A stretch of DNA of 64,000 nucleotides, from the NCBI GenBank assembly GCA_023369685.1, contig SACZ01000005.1, forward strand, positions 1 through 64,000, given 5' to 3'. The position numbers were made by a program, and so were the translations under genes. Below, piece after piece: positions 20,201 to 28,551 of this stretch; positions within the stretch are counted from its first letter, which is position 1; each line of letters opens with the position of its first letter. The stretch is from Prolixibacteraceae bacterium JC049 (GTDB lineage: Bacteria > Bacteroidota > Bacteroidia > Bacteroidales > Prolixibacteraceae). The notes beneath the pieces were generated by a model. The model was not told the origin of the DNA, did not search any database, and was given only the letters and a program-made list of their open reading frames with translations.

Positions 20201-21022
20201 TTCACGATCGATAATTACCTCGTTACGCTCGATAGAAACAACCTCACCAGTATCTTCATCTACGAAGTCTTCTACCCATGATTTAAGTACACGAGCAGCT
20301 AACTTACGTCCTACAACTTTCTTTAGGCCACTTTTTGAAACTTTAATTTCATCGGCCAGGTCAAAGATCTCAAGAATATCTTTGTCGCTTTCGTACCCAA
20401 TGGCACGAAGCAATGTGGTTACGGGAAGTTTTTTCTTTCGGTCGATATAGGCGAACATCACGTTATTGATGTCGGTAGCAAACTCGATCCATGAACCCTT
20501 AAATGGAATAATACGGGCTGAATAAAGTTTTGTACCATTGGCGTGCATGCTCTGTCCGAAGAATACACCTGGAGATCGGTGTAACTGCGATACGACCACC
20601 CTTTCGGCACCATTAATTACGAAACTTCCGCTATCAGTCATATAAGGAACAGTACCTAGGTACACATCCTGTACAACTGTATCGAAATCCTCGTGCTCAG
20701 GGTCGGTACAATATAGCTTAAGTTTGGCCTTTAAAGGTACACTATAAGTAAGGCCACGTTCTATGCACTCCTCAATAGAATAACGGGGAGCGTCCACCTG
20801 ATAATCGATAAACTCTAGAACAAAGTTATTCCTAGTATCAGTGATTGGAAAGTTCTCGCTAAACACTTGGTGTAAGTGCTCATTCATTCTTTCTTCAGGA
20901 GTTGTATGCAACTTGAAGAAATCTCTAAAAGCCTTTATCTGAATTTCCAGGAAATCTGGATAGTCAAAAGTCTTTTTGGTTTTGGAGAAATTGATCCTCT
21001 GCTTTACAGTATTTGAAGACAT
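17210..21022 (-). CDS. rpoB: DNA-directed RNA polymerase subunit beta
   Basis: 1270 residues. The rifampicin-binding region (about residues 465-505) reads [33 protein letters not shown], with the wild-type Asp, His and Ser at the usual resistance positions. The C-terminal half has [16 protein letters not shown] and [25 protein letters not shown], the conserved catalytic and clamp-connecting stretches. It pairs with RpoC in core RNA polymerase. An attenuator-like hairpin separates it from rplL, which fits separate tuning of polymerase and ribosomal-protein levels. Confidence 0.98.
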   Translation of the reverse strand: MSSNTVKQRINFSKTKKTFDYPDFLEIQIKAFRDFFKLHTTPEERMNEHLHQVFSENFPITDTRNNFVLEFIDYQVDAPRYSIEECIERGLTYSVPLKAKLKLYCTDPEHEDFDTVVQDVYLGTVPYMTDSGSFVINGAERVVVSQLHRSPGVFFGQSMHANGTKLYSARIIPFKGSWIEFATDINNVMFAYIDRKKKLPVTTLLRAIGYESDKDILEIFDLADEIKVSKSGLKKVVGRKLAARVLKSWVEDFVDEDTGEVVSIERNEVIIDRETIIENEHIEEILESGAKTILLHKEDQNLQDFAIIYNTLQKDPSNSEKEAVLHIYRQLRNSEPPDEPTAREVIHNLFFSDKRYDLGDVGRYRINKKLGLNIEDVKVLTKEDIIEIIKYLIKLINSKTDVDDIDHLSNRRVRTVGEQIYNQFGVGLARMARTIRERMNVRDNEVFTPIDLINSKTLSSVINSFFGTNALSQFMDQTNPLAEMTHKRRMSALGPGGLSRERAGFEVRDVHFTHYGRLCPIETPEGPNIGLISSLCVFAKITDLGFISTPYRKVKEGQVNMTTEGVDYLTAEEEEGLVIAQANAPIDIEGHFINDKVKARLDGDYPLPEKGEVDLMDVGPNQIASMAASLITFLEHDDANRALMGSNMMRQAVPLLRPEAPIVGTGLEGRVAYDSRVMIQAEGAGVVEAADATEITIRYDQTEEEAFVNFDSAVKSYRLKKYQKTNQSTTIDLKPIVVKGQRVIEGQILTDGYATEMGELALGRNLKVAFMPWQGYNYEDAIVISERIVREDVYTSIHVDEYSLEVRDTKRGLEEFTSDIPNVSEEATRNLDENGLIRIGAEVKPGDILIGKITPKGESDPSPEEKLLRAIFGDKAGDVKDASLKASPSLQGTVIDKKLFSRIMKDKKATKSASKPLLEQIDDEFDREMSGLKAKLVDKVFELVNGKTSQGVKDYFGVDLISKGTKFTLKQLQEIDYLNVNPNKWTTDSHKNELIAKVIGNYIIKTKEAEAVAKRKRYNVTIGDELPAGIIQLAKVYIAKKRKLQIGDKMAGRHGNKGIVSRVVRAEDMPFLPDGTPVDIVLNPLGVPSRMNLGQIYETVLGWAGKELGEKFATPIFDGASLEEITELTDKAGVPAFGRANLIDGETGEPFDQPATVGIIYMLKLGHMVEDKMHARSIGPYSLITQQPLGGKAQFGGQRFGEMEVWALEAFGASHILQEILTVKSDDVIGRAKAYEAIVKGDPMPQPGIPESLNVLLHELRGLGLSVNLD

Positions 21023-21058
21023 TTATCTACCGAATTAATTGAACTTTAAATTACAAAC

Positions 21059-21098
21059 ACAAAAAGGCTTAGAACCCCGGAGACCAGGATTCTAAACC
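21059..21098 (-). terminator. Attenuator-type terminator between rplL and rpoB
   Basis: On the - strand an 11-bp stem (GGTTTAGAATC / GGTTCTAAGCC, with two G-U pairs) is followed by TTTTTGTGTTTGT. It lies inside the operon, so it should terminate only part of the transcripts. A partial terminator at the same place is well known in Escherichia coli. Confidence 0.75.
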
Positions 21099-21127
21099 AT
21101 ATAACCTATATAGTAGGTCGAAAGACG

Positions 21128-21505
21128 TTATTTAAGTTCAACTTCAGCGCCAGCTTCTTCTAATTGAGATTTTAGAGCTTCAGCTTCGTCTTTAGCTACA
21201 CCTTCTTTAAGAGCTTTAGGAGCTGAATCTACCAACTCTTTAGCTTCTTTAAGACCTACGCCAGCCAATTCTTTTACCAACTTAACTACAGCAAGTTTAG
21301 ATGATCCAGCTGACTTAAGAATTACGTCAAATTCTGTTTTTTCTTCAGCAGCACCAGCGTCACCACCAGCTGCAGGTCCAGCAACAGCTACTGCAGCAGC
21401 AGCAGGCTCGATTCCGTATTCTTCTTTAAGAATTTCTGCAAGTTCGTTAACCTCTTTTACAGTCAAGTTTACTAACTGCTCTGCAAATGCTTTAAGATCT
21501 GCCAT
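21128..21505 (-). CDS. rplL: 50S ribosomal protein L7/L12
   Basis: 125 residues. The N-terminal dimerisation/L10-binding helices ([28 protein letters not shown]) are joined by an Ala/Gly-rich hinge ([17 protein letters not shown]) to the C-terminal factor-binding domain ([10 protein letters not shown]...[24 protein letters not shown]). It forms the ribosomal stalk that recruits translation GTPases. It lies 55 bases after rplJ, as is usual for this operon. Confidence 0.98.
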   Translation of the reverse strand: MADLKAFAEQLVNLTVKEVNELAEILKEEYGIEPAAAAVAVAGPAAGGDAGAAEEKTEFDVILKSAGSSKLAVVKLVKELAGVGLKEAKELVDSAPKALKEGVAKDEAEALKSQLEEAGAEVELK

Positions 21506-21560
21506 TTTCGTAGAAATTTAAGATATTATGAAATAAATGTTTTAATAAAAATTGTTTTGC

Positions 21561-22088
21561 TTAAGCTTCTCTTTCTTCAAGAGTTTTAAGCACACCAGTT
21601 AGAATATTGCCACTCGATTGAAGAGCAGAAATAACATTCTTCGCTGGAGACTGAAGCAATGCAACCACGTCTGCGATAAGTTCGTTCTTAGACTTAACAG
21701 CTATCAGTGCTTCTAATTGATCAGCGCCTACATATGCAGCTTCTTCTACAAAGGCACCTTTCAATAAAGGTTTTTCCGATTTGTTTTTCTTCGTAAAATC
21801 CTTGATCAACTTAGCAGGAACGTTACCTGTTTCTGTAAACATTACAGCTGTGTTCCCTTTAAGTACGTCATAAAGCTCTGTACAATCTTTTTCAGACTGT
21901 TCCATTGCTCTACGCATCATTGTGTTTTTTACAACAATCAATTTCACCTCTTGACCGAAGCAAGTACGACGAAGCGTGCTTGTTGTTTCGGCATCCATAG
22001 CTGAAATGTCAGTTAAGTAAAAGTGACTTGATGCGTTTATCTGTTCGGTCAAACCGTTAATTACTGATTCTTTCTCTGTTTTCTTCAT
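21561..22088 (-). CDS. rplJ: 50S ribosomal protein L10
   Basis: 175 residues. The start (KKTEKESVINGLTEQINASSHFYLTDISAMDA) and the RRTCFGQEVKLIVVKNTMMRRA stretch are typical of L10. The C-terminal helix that carries L7/L12 dimers follows (ALQSSGNILTGVLKTLEERE). It anchors the stalk on 23S rRNA and, in model bacteria, represses its own operon when in excess. It starts 16 bases after rplA. Confidence 0.97.
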   Translation of the reverse strand: MKKTEKESVINGLTEQINASSHFYLTDISAMDAETTSTLRRTCFGQEVKLIVVKNTMMRRAMEQSEKDCTELYDVLKGNTAVMFTETGNVPAKLIKDFTKKNKSEKPLLKGAFVEEAAYVGADQLEALIAVKSKNELIADVVALLQSPAKNVISALQSSGNILTGVLKTLEEREA

Positions 22089-22104
22089 AATTGTAAATTT
22101 TCAA

Positions 22105-22803
22105 TTAGTCTACCAGAAAAGACTTCGGTTCAACTTGAATTCCAGGACTCATCGTACTTGACAAGTAAATACTCTTAATGTAGGTTCCTTTAGCAGCTGT
22201 TGGCTTAAGTTTGTTGATCATTGCCATGAACTCACGAGCATTGTCTGCAATCTTCTCAGCATCGAATGATACTTTGGCAATTCCAGTGTGTACAATACCG
22301 TATTTGTCCACTTTAAAGTCAATTTTACCTTGCTTAACTTCTGCTACTGCTTTTGCAACGTCCATTGTTACAGTTCCACTCTTTGGGTTAGGCATCAAAC
22401 CACGAGGTCCTAAAACACGTCCTAATGGTCCAATTTTACCCATTACAGGTGGCATTGTAATAATTACGTCTACATCAGTCCAACCTCCTTTGATCTTTTC
22501 AATGTACTCGTCAAGCCCTACGTAATCCGCGCCAGCATCTTTAGCTTCCTGCTCTTTGTCAGGAGTAACCAAAGCCAATACACGAATCTCTTTACCGGTA
22601 CCGTGAGGTAATGATACTACCCCCCTTACCATCTGGTTAGCTTTACGAGGATCTACTCCAAGGCGTACGTCAAGATCAACAGATGCATCGAATTTAGTAG
22701 TAGAAATTTCTTTTACTAACTGTGATGCTTCGGCGATTGTGTAAACCTTACCTTCTTCAATCTTCGATAAAGCAAGCTTTCTATTTTTAGAAATTCTAGC
22801 CAT
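22105..22803 (-). CDS. rplA: 50S ribosomal protein L1
   Basis: 232 residues from the ATG at 22803 ([21 protein letters not shown]). A start at 22842 would add 13 residues and overlap rplK, and the MARISKNRK start fits the family, so I use 22803. The conserved [28 protein letters not shown] segment and the end [14 protein letters not shown] mark L1. It binds 23S rRNA at the E-site stalk and in model bacteria represses the rplK-rplA message. The spacer to rplK is 19 bases. Confidence 0.97.
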   Translation of the reverse strand: MARISKNRKLALSKIEEGKVYTIAEASQLVKEISTTKFDASVDLDVRLGVDPRKANQMVRGVVSLPHGTGKEIRVLALVTPDKEQEAKDAGADYVGLDEYIEKIKGGWTDVDVIITMPPVMGKIGPLGRVLGPRGLMPNPKSGTVTMDVAKAVAEVKQGKIDFKVDKYGIVHTGIAKVSFDAEKIADNAREFMAMINKLKPTAAKGTYIKSIYLSSTMSPGIQVEPKSFLVD

Positions 22804-22822
22804 GTTCTCGGTAATTTTCGGG

Positions 22823-23263
22823 TTAATTAAATGGTGAATCACCTTCTACTGTGATACCCATACTTCTGGCAGTACCAGCTACCATTCTCATTGCTGACTC
22901 TGTAGTAAAGCAGTTTAAGTCTGGCATCTTAGCGTTCGCAATGTCACGCACCTGATCCCATGTTACTGATCCTACTTTTTTCACGTGTGGCTCCGACGAT
23001 CCACTTTTCAACTTCGCTGCTTCCAATAGCTGAACTGCTACAGGAGGCTGCTTGATGATAAAGTCAAATGATTTGTCGGCATAAACTGTAATGATCACAG
23101 GAAGGGTTTTCCCTGCCTGGTCCTGCGTTCTACCATTAAATTGCTTGCAGAACTGCATGATGTTTACGCCTTTGGCACCTAACGCTGGTCCTACAGGTGG
23201 AGATGGATTAGCAGCTCCTCCTTTGATCTGTAATTTGATAATTCCAGCAATCTCTTTCGCCAT
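22823..23263 (-). CDS. rplK: 50S ribosomal protein L11
   Basis: 146 residues. The N-terminal [35 protein letters not shown] is the classical L11 thiostrepton-region domain. The C-terminal RNA-binding domain ends [13 protein letters not shown]. It sits at the GTPase-associated centre of the ribosome. It is spaced 19 bases from both nusG and rplA, as part of one transcript. Confidence 0.98.
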   Translation of the reverse strand: MAKEIAGIIKLQIKGGAANPSPPVGPALGAKGVNIMQFCKQFNGRTQDQAGKTLPVIITVYADKSFDFIIKQPPVAVQLLEAAKLKSGSSEPHVKKVGSVTWDQVRDIANAKMPDLNCFTTESAMRMVAGTARSMGITVEGDSPFN

Positions 23264-23282
23264 AATTTTACATTAATTGATT

Positions 23283-23831
23283 TTACTCTTTCTCAACTTG
23301 CATAAAGTTGAGTTCCAATGGTGTTTTACGACCGAAGATCTTAACCATAACTTTCAACTTCTTCTTCTCCTCATTGATATCTTCAATGATTCCGTTAAAT
23401 CCATTGAATGGACCATCAGTCACTTTCACAGTTTCACCAACCACATAAGGGATATCATATTCTTCTGGTGCATCTGATGCTTCGTCAACTGTACCAAGAA
23501 TACGGTTAATCTCTGACTGACGCATTGGAACCGGATCTCCTCCTTTCACATCTCCTAGAAACCCAATTACATTAGGCACATTTCTAAGAATGTGAGGAAT
23601 TTCTCCAATTAGCGCTGCTTCAATCAAAACATAACCAGGAAGGAAGTTACGTTCTTTTGCAATCTTCTTTCCGTTTCGAACCTGAAATACCTTTTCAGTG
23701 GGCACTAAAACCTGTGAAACATACTCCAGGAGACCAGCATTTGCGATCTCTGCCTCGATATACTCCTTCACTTTTTTTTCTTTGCCACCAATGGCGCGAA
23801 GAACATACCATCTTTTTACATGTTCGCTCAT
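23283..23831 (-). CDS. nusG: Transcription termination/antitermination factor NusG
   Basis: 182 residues. The N-terminal NGN domain (KRWYVLRAIGGKEKKVKEYIEAEI...FLPGYVLIEAAL...VIGFLGD) is followed by a C-terminal KOW domain (VGETVKVTDGPFNGFNGIIEDI...KTPLELNFMQVE). It binds RNA polymerase through the NGN domain and links it to Rho or to ribosomes through KOW. It follows secE by 19 bases in the conserved order. Confidence 0.97.
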   Translation of the reverse strand: MSEHVKRWYVLRAIGGKEKKVKEYIEAEIANAGLLEYVSQVLVPTEKVFQVRNGKKIAKERNFLPGYVLIEAALIGEIPHILRNVPNVIGFLGDVKGGDPVPMRQSEINRILGTVDEASDAPEEYDIPYVVGETVKVTDGPFNGFNGIIEDINEEKKKLKVMVKIFGRKTPLELNFMQVEKE

Positions 23832-23850
23832 TTACGACCCCCTAGATAAT

Positions 23851-24042
23851 TTAAGAAAATAAACTATAAACTAGCTCCATTATGTGCTCAAACGAGTAAT
23901 CCATAACGAATATCACTAGTGCGATTATTAAGGAAGCAACCATTACTACAATAGCACTGTTTTGTAATTCCTTAGCTGTTGGCCATGTAACTTTGTTTAC
24001 CAACTCGTTATAGGCCTCTTCGATGTATAATTTTATTTTCAT
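23851..24042 (-). CDS. secE: Preprotein translocase subunit SecE
   Basis: 63 residues from the ATG at 24042 (MKIKLYIEEAYNELVNKVTWPT). A start ten codons earlier lacks family support and runs toward the tRNA-like element. An amphipathic helix with the conserved VTWPT motif is followed by one membrane helix (SAIVVMVASLIIALVIFVMDY). It is the single-helix clamp subunit of the SecYEG channel in the inner membrane. Confidence 0.95.
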   Translation of the reverse strand: MKIKLYIEEAYNELVNKVTWPTAKELQNSAIVVMVASLIIALVIFVMDYSFEHIMELVYSLFS

Positions 24043-24061
24043 CGTCAAAGTTTTTGATAGT

Positions 24062-24115
24062 ACGGAAGACAAGAGTCGAACTTGTTTTTTTACTCCCTCA
24101 TTGAGTTACATCCGT
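24062..24115 (-). pseudogene. tRNA-like remnant without anticodon arm, probably former tRNA-Trp
   Basis: On the - strand 24115 to 24062 folds as an acceptor stem (ACGGATG with CTTCCGT, 6 of 7 pairs), T8-A9, a D arm (ACTC/GAGT with loop AATGAGG), a run of six As, a perfect T arm (ACAAG/CTTGT with canonical loop TTCGACT) and an A discriminator base. The D-to-T spacing is 6 bases instead of the normal 23, so exactly 17 bases, the length of an anticodon arm, are missing. The position between tuf and secE is where many Bacteroidota carry tRNA-Trp, and the TGTA..TCAATG stretch resembles that tRNA. It cannot decode. It could be a decaying pseudogene or a retained RNA-processing signal. Confidence 0.65.
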
Positions 24116-24125
24116 TAAACAGATA

Positions 24126-24149
24126 TAGTCCCGGGAGTACCCGGGACTA
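24126..24149 (-). other. Perfect GC-rich hairpin after tuf
   Basis: The 10-bp perfect stem TAGTCCCGGG/CCCGGGACTA with a 4-base loop begins 25 bases after the tuf stop codon. There is no T-run, only TATATCTGTTT on the - strand. It may form the 3' end of tuf mRNA or act as a partial terminator. Confidence 0.7.
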
Positions 24150-24173
24150 ATCTTATATCTAATTGAATATTGA

Positions 24174-25361
24174 TTATTCAACGATTTCAGTTACCTGACC
24201 AGCACCTACTGTACGTCCACCTTCGCGGATAGCGAAACGAAGACCAGTATTCAATGCTACTGGGTAAATCAACTCAACGTTGATAGTTACGTTATCACCA
24301 GGCATTACCATTTCACGACCTTCCTCTAGAGAGATCTCACCTGTTACGTCAAGCGTACGTAGGTAGAACTGAGGACGATATTTGTTGTGGAATGGAGTGT
24401 GACGCCCACCTTCTTCTTTTTTCAATACGTAAACCTCTGCTTTGAATTTTGTGTGAGGAGTGATTGAATCTGGAGCAGCCAAAATCTGACCACGCTTGAT
24501 TTCTTTCTTGTCAACACCACGAAGCAATAGACCTACGTTATCACCAGCTTGTCCTTCGTCAAGAATCTTACGGAACATCTCAACTCCAGTACATACAGTC
24601 TTACGACCTTCTGCACCCAAACCGATTAACTGCATTTCGTCACCAGTGTGGATAATACCAGTTTCGATACGACCAGTTGCAACAGTACCACGACCTGTGA
24701 TCGAGAATACGTCCTCAACAGGCATCAAGAATGGTTTTTCAACATCACGTGGAGGAAGTGGAATGTATGAATCACAAGCAGCCATTAATTCCATTACTTT
24801 CTCTTCCCACTCAGCTTCTCCGTTCAATGCACCAAGTGCAGAACCTTGAATAACTGGAGTATTGTCTCCGTCGAATTCGTAGAAGTCAAGAAGCTCACGA
24901 AGCTCCATTTCTACTAGTTCAAGAAGCTCTTCATCGTCAACCATATCCACTTTGTTCATGAATACAACCAACTTAGGTACATTTACCTGACGAGCCAACA
25001 GGATGTGCTCACGAGTCTGAGGCATAGGTCCGTCTGTAGCAGCACAAACCAAAATAGCACCGTCCATCTGAGCAGCACCAGTTACCATATTCTTAACGTA
25101 GTCGGCGTGTCCAGGACAGTCAACGTGCGCGTAGTGACGGTTTTCTGTTTGATACTCTACGTGTGCAGTATTAATTGTAATACCTCTTTCTTTTTCTTCT
25201 GGAGCGTTATCGATAGAATCGAAAGCTTTTACTTCAGAAAGACCTTTTTTTGCTAGTACAGTTGTAATAGCAGCAGTCAATGTTGTTTTACCGTGGTCAA
25301 CGTGACCAATGGTTCCAATATTTACGTGATCCTTATCACGTACAAACGTTTCTTTAGCCAT
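24174..25361 (-). CDS. tuf: Translation elongation factor Tu
   Basis: 395 residues. GTPase motifs are G1 GHVDHGKT (about 18-25), G2 [10 protein letters not shown]3 DCPGHADY, G4 NKVD and G5 GSAL. Domains 2 and 3 are complete and end with the usual ITEIVE-like tail. It delivers aminoacyl-tRNA to the ribosome. It lies directly downstream of three tRNA genes, so it is probably expressed from the strong tRNA promoter at 25827-25857. A strong hairpin and a tRNA-like element separate it from secE. Confidence 0.99.
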   Translation of the reverse strand: MAKETFVRDKDHVNIGTIGHVDHGKTTLTAAITTVLAKKGLSEVKAFDSIDNAPEEKERGITINTAHVEYQTENRHYAHVDCPGHADYVKNMVTGAAQMDGAILVCAATDGPMPQTREHILLARQVNVPKLVVFMNKVDMVDDEELLELVEMELRELLDFYEFDGDNTPVIQGSALGALNGEAEWEEKVMELMAACDSYIPLPPRDVEKPFLMPVEDVFSITGRGTVATGRIETGIIHTGDEMQLIGLGAEGRKTVCTGVEMFRKILDEGQAGDNVGLLLRGVDKKEIKRGQILAAPDSITPHTKFKAEVYVLKKEEGGRHTPFHNKYRPQFYLRTLDVTGEISLEEGREMVMPGDNVTINVELIYPVALNTGLRFAIREGGRTVGAGQVTEIVE

Positions 25362-25403
25362 AACTCAAAATAAATTGAACGTGTTACTAAATTTTTATCA
25401 TCG

Positions 25404-25475
<72 letters not shown>

Positions 25476-25569
25476 CTAATTGCACAAAAAGACTGAACAA
25501 GCAAATCCACTTTCCCGTTAAAGAAAAAATGATTTCCCATTCCATCTAAATGTTAGCCGTTAGGCTCTG

Positions 25570-25642
25570 AGCGGGAAACGGGACTCAAACCCGCGACCCT
25601 CAGCTTGGAAGGCTGATGCTCTATCAACTGAGCTATTCCCGC
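25570..25642 (-). tRNA. tRNA-Gly (TCC)
   Basis: 73 nt: acceptor GCGGGAA/TTCCCGC perfect, D arm AGCTCAGTTGATAGAGC, anticodon loop CTTCCAA giving TCC, T-loop TTTGAGT. CCA is not encoded. It is the middle gene of the three-tRNA cluster ahead of tuf. Confidence 0.97.
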
Positions 25643-25654
25643 ATCAACAATAAG

Positions 25655-25736
25655 TGGGAAGAGCAGGATTCGAACCTACGAAGGCTATGCCAACAGATTT
25701 ACAGTCTGCCCCGTTTGACCGCTTCGGTATCTTCCC
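25655..25736 (-). tRNA. tRNA-Tyr (GTA)
   Basis: 82 nt with the long variable arm typical of bacterial tRNA-Tyr: acceptor GGGAAGA/TCTTCCC perfect, anticodon loop TGTAAAT giving GTA, T-loop TTCGAAT. CCA is not encoded. It is the first gene after the promoter at 25827-25857. Confidence 0.97.
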
Positions 25737-25826
25737 TCAAAACATAATCAGACCATATCGACCTGATTATTTATATCCTTTAGTATCAGAAACACTGCAA
25801 GAGTGGCTTCTTTTTTAAAGGGTGTG

Positions 25827-25857
25827 CAAATGTATATTTATTTTTCCTATTTCACAA
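25827..25857 (-). promoter_or_regulatory. Strong Bacteroidota promoter for the tRNA-tuf transcript
   Basis: TTG at 25855-25857 and TACATTTG at 25827-25834, 20 bases apart, match the Bacteroidota housekeeping promoter. Transcription should start about 5-8 bases further left. The leader of about 80 bases contains an inverted repeat (TAATCAG/CTGATTA, 25745-25768) just before tRNA-Tyr, a possible processing hairpin. Confidence 0.85.
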
Positions 25858-26000
25858 TAATACTTCACCAGATTTTTTCATTGAAATTATAACATTTTGC
25901 AAATTTCATCATTTTAACTCAAACAAACAACTCATCACACCATGCTATTCTAATATATTTCAACCACTTAACTCATTATTATCACAAAAAGGAAATGATA

Positions 26001-26303
26001 TTATTTCGCTTTTAATTTTTCTTTCATTTTCTTCAATTGCTTAACACCTGCTTCCAACACTAAGTCTGTAGCTTCCTCAAACGTGTCGGCTTGCTTCTCT
26101 GCAAACAGGTTATCATGAGATGGCACTGACAATCTCAATTCTGCCACCTTGTTTTTAGGGCTTTCGGGTTTATCTATTTTTAGGGTTACTTCAACACTAA
26201 TCAAACCGTCGAAATACTGTTCCAACTTCTGCGCTTTCTTATTTACAAATTCAGTCAACTTTTGATCTGCTTTGAAATGTACTGGATTCACTTTAACATT
26301 CAT
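26001..26303 (-). CDS. hpf: Ribosome hibernation-promoting factor (HPF/YfiA family), short form
   Basis: 100 residues, the length of short HPF/RaiA proteins without the long-form C-terminal dimerisation domain. Visible family features are the start MNVKVNPVHFKADQKLTEFVNKKAQKLEQYFD, the strand VEVTLKID, and the late stretch FAEKQADTFEEATDLVLEAGVKQLKKMKEKLK. It binds the 30S decoding channel and inactivates ribosomes in stationary phase. It follows xerC by 13 bases, in an rpsU-xerC-hpf operon typical of Bacteroidota. Confidence 0.92.
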   Translation of the reverse strand: MNVKVNPVHFKADQKLTEFVNKKAQKLEQYFDGLISVEVTLKIDKPESPKNKVAELRLSVPSHDNLFAEKQADTFEEATDLVLEAGVKQLKKMKEKLKAK

Positions 26304-26316
26304 GTTAATTCCTCCT

Positions 26317-27207
26317 CTAATTAGAGCCCCTTGGATGGGCTTGATTATAAACTTTAATTAAACTCTCGAAGGTTGTGTGAGTATACATTTGCGTTGCTTG
26401 CAAATTAGCATGTCCCAACAACTCTTTGACTGCATTTAAATCAGCACCTTTATTTAACAGATGCGTTGCATAACTATGTCGAATAATATGCGGACTCTTC
26501 TTGGCAACGGTCGTCACCATCGATAAATACTTCTTCACTACTCGATAAATGAGTTTTTCATACACTTGCACACCTTTTTTTGTTAGCAAGAAGTATTCAT
26601 TGGTCGATCCAAACAATTTATTTCGATCATTAATATAGTCAAAAAGTACGGGATTTAAGCTCCTTGGATAAGGAATTATTCGCTCTTTATTGCGTTTTCC
26701 AAGCACTCGAATCACACACCCCTCAGTATCAATGTATTCATTTTTTAAGTTCATTAACTCAAATAAACGAACACCTGTTCCATACAGGAGAGATACAATT
26801 ACCTTATCACGCCTCCCTTCGAAATCTTTCGGGAAAAAGTCGTTATCAAGCAATGTATTTAGCGCGTCTTCTTCAACAAAAACAGGGAGACGCTTTTCAA
26901 CCTTTGGCTTCACTACTCGATCCAAAGGGTTGAAATCAACGACTCCCTGTCTTAATAAGTATTTATATAAACTGCGTAATGCAGATAACTTTCGATTAAT
27001 GCTTCGAGGCGAAATTTTCTCATCCATTAAAACTACCACCCACTTTCGAACCAATTGATAGTCGACGGTTAAAAAATCAAATTCCCCGACCATCTTGCTT
27101 GCGAACACAACAAATTGATCGAGGTCTTTTTTATAAGCCTTAACAGTATGAGAAGAACTACGTTTCTCGAACTGAAGATAATCTAGAAATTCTTTTTGAT
27201 AGGTCAT
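26317..27207 (-). CDS. xerC: Tyrosine recombinase XerC-like
   Basis: 296 residues, normal for XerC/XerD. An N-terminal SAM-like core-binding domain (about 1-100) is followed by the catalytic domain with R147 (YGTGVRLFE), K171, H240-x-x-R243 (SPHIIRHSYATH), H266 (ELLGHANLQ) and nucleophile Y275 (QMYTH). All six catalytic residues are present. In the Xer system two such recombinases resolve chromosome dimers at dif. Its place between rpsU and hpf rather than in an integrative element supports the housekeeping role. Whether it is XerC or XerD cannot be fixed from sequence alone. Confidence 0.93.
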   Translation of the reverse strand: MTYQKEFLDYLQFEKRSSSHTVKAYKKDLDQFVVFASKMVGEFDFLTVDYQLVRKWVVVLMDEKISPRSINRKLSALRSLYKYLLRQGVVDFNPLDRVVKPKVEKRLPVFVEEDALNTLLDNDFFPKDFEGRRDKVIVSLLYGTGVRLFELMNLKNEYIDTEGCVIRVLGKRNKERIIPYPRSLNPVLFDYINDRNKLFGSTNEYFLLTKKGVQVYEKLIYRVVKKYLSMVTTVAKKSPHIIRHSYATHLLNKGADLNAVKELLGHANLQATQMYTHTTFESLIKVYNQAHPRGSN

Positions 27208-27268
27208 TTAAGCGCGTTAAATTAGAAATCCAATTATGCGCCCCGAACAAAAACCTTTCTAATCTGGA

Positions 27269-27460
27269 TTAATCCTCTTCTCTCTGTAAGCCTTGAACGT
27301 AGATAGCTTTTTTAATCTCTTCTCTTCTTTTTACAGAAGGCTTAGTAAAAGCTTGTCTAGATCTTAGTTCTCTAATAGCACCAGTCTTTTCGAATTTTCT
27401 CTTAAATCTCTTCAGCGCTCTTTCAATATTTTCGCCTTCTTTTAAAGGTATTACGATCAT
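27269..27460 (-). CDS. rpsU: 30S ribosomal protein S21
   Basis: 63 residues from the ATG at 27460 (MIVIPLKEGENIERALKRFKRKFEKTG). An upstream in-frame start would add ten residues, but the AAAGGAG ribosome-binding sequence sits just before 27460, which decides the start. S21 is a small basic protein needed for translation initiation. It is expressed from a perfect Bacteroidota promoter at 27502-27532. It is the first gene of rpsU-xerC-hpf. Confidence 0.96.
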   Translation of the reverse strand: MIVIPLKEGENIERALKRFKRKFEKTGAIRELRSRQAFTKPSVKRREEIKKAIYVQGLQREED

Positions 27461-27501
27461 AGTTTTTCTCCTTTTGTTGTCAATTAACATTTAAAGCGCC
27501 G

Positions 27502-27532
27502 CAAATTTAGAAATTAATTAGTTGCTAACAAA
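27502..27532 (-). promoter_or_regulatory. Bacteroidota promoter of rpsU
   Basis: TTTG (27529-27532) and TAAATTTG (27502-27509) are separated by 19 bases, a full match to the consensus. It lies about 42 bases upstream of the rpsU start codon. Confidence 0.85.
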
Positions 27533-27595
27533 CGAATCTCTAAAAAATTACAGCTTTGTGATTCATTTAGCTTGTTCGGGGCATTAATCACAACA

Positions 27596-28480
27596 TCACA
27601 AAGTTACATAGTGTATAAATTGTGCTGCTCTTTTCAAGAATAACGAAGAATCAGCATTAAAAGTTTTCACCGAGCCAAATTTTCCGTTCTTACTTCGATA
27701 CAGCACTATGTTGCGTGCTTCTTCTTTACTTATATATGGGTGCTTTTTTAGCTCCCACTCTGATACAAAGTTGATATTTATTTTCCGAATTGCAGTGGTA
27801 TCGACCCAAATTTGATGCTCATTTTTTACAATAACCTCTTTCGTTACTCCATAAACCTCCTGCAATTGGTCTACCGAATAAAAGCCACCCAATATTTTTC
27901 GGTATTTCATTATTCGTTTGGCATAAACCGGACCAATACCTTTCAACAGAACCAACTCACTAGAATCAGCGCTATTTATTTCAATTCGAATTTTCTTTTG
28001 GTGTATTTTAACCTTTGACTTAGCTTTAAATTTCGGCAGCTCTTTCGATATTTTTGGTTTATTTATCTCTCTTTTGGTTTTTGTTTCCACAAACGCATAT
28101 TGTTTCACAATAGTCAAAAGAGAATCATTCATCCCATAAATTCTTTTCAAATCCGAAATATCAGAGAAATATCCACCCTTACTTTTATAGTTTAGCCAAT
28201 TTTTAATCACATACGCTGGGAGTTTTAATAGTTTAAGCGTATCACGTCCCACATTATTTATTTCAAAACGAAAATTATCTGGCAGCTCCTGCTCTTTTAT
28301 CATTTCCATGAAGAGATGATAATCCTTCTCAAATTTTTCATTATCGACAATAACAGGTGACTTATTCGACATTAATGAATGAATGACCAGAACAACGGCA
28401 AAAAAACAAAGCAGTATCCACGTTCCAATTTTATCAGAACGAATATAGTACAACCATGTTTTCATCCACTTTTTAAACAT
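27596..28480 (-). CDS. Membrane-anchored helix-hairpin-helix (ComEA-like) protein
   Basis: 294 residues. One N-terminal membrane helix (about 19-37, GTWILLCFFAVVLVIHSLM) is followed by three helix-hairpin-helix units: about 78-130 (LPAYVIKNWLNYKSKGGYFSDISDLKRIYG), about 165-228 (INSADSSELVLLKGIGPVYAKRIMKYRKILGGF) and about 235-290 (EWELKKHPYISKEEARNIVLYRSKNGKFGS). The middle unit has the classical GIGPVYAKRI DNA-backbone-binding hairpin. ComEA proteins bind incoming DNA in the periplasm during competence. Whether this protein does so here is inferred only from the fold. It is a single gene. Confidence 0.85.
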   Translation of the reverse strand: MFKKWMKTWLYYIRSDKIGTWILLCFFAVVLVIHSLMSNKSPVIVDNEKFEKDYHLFMEMIKEQELPDNFRFEINNVGRDTLKLLKLPAYVIKNWLNYKSKGGYFSDISDLKRIYGMNDSLLTIVKQYAFVETKTKREINKPKISKELPKFKAKSKVKIHQKKIRIEINSADSSELVLLKGIGPVYAKRIMKYRKILGGFYSVDQLQEVYGVTKEVIVKNEHQIWVDTTAIRKININFVSEWELKKHPYISKEEARNIVLYRSKNGKFGSVKTFNADSSLFLKRAAQFIHYVTL

Positions 28481-28551
28481 TCCAGATATTTTTTGTCACT
28501 ATAAATTACGACAAAAAACCAACAACGTCAACCGAGCAGCTTCTGCAAGAA

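Noticed and set aside
12882-21022. Many open frames of 60-140 codons antisense to rpoC and rpoB
   Set aside because: They are shadows of highly conserved genes, with no start signals or family features.
22804-22842. Extended start of rplA
   Set aside because: It overlaps rplK and adds residues absent from L1. The ATG at 22803 gives the normal N-terminus.
26317-27207. Integrase of a mobile element
   Set aside because: The gene sits in the rpsU-xerC-hpf housekeeping context with no attachment-site repeats or cargo genes.
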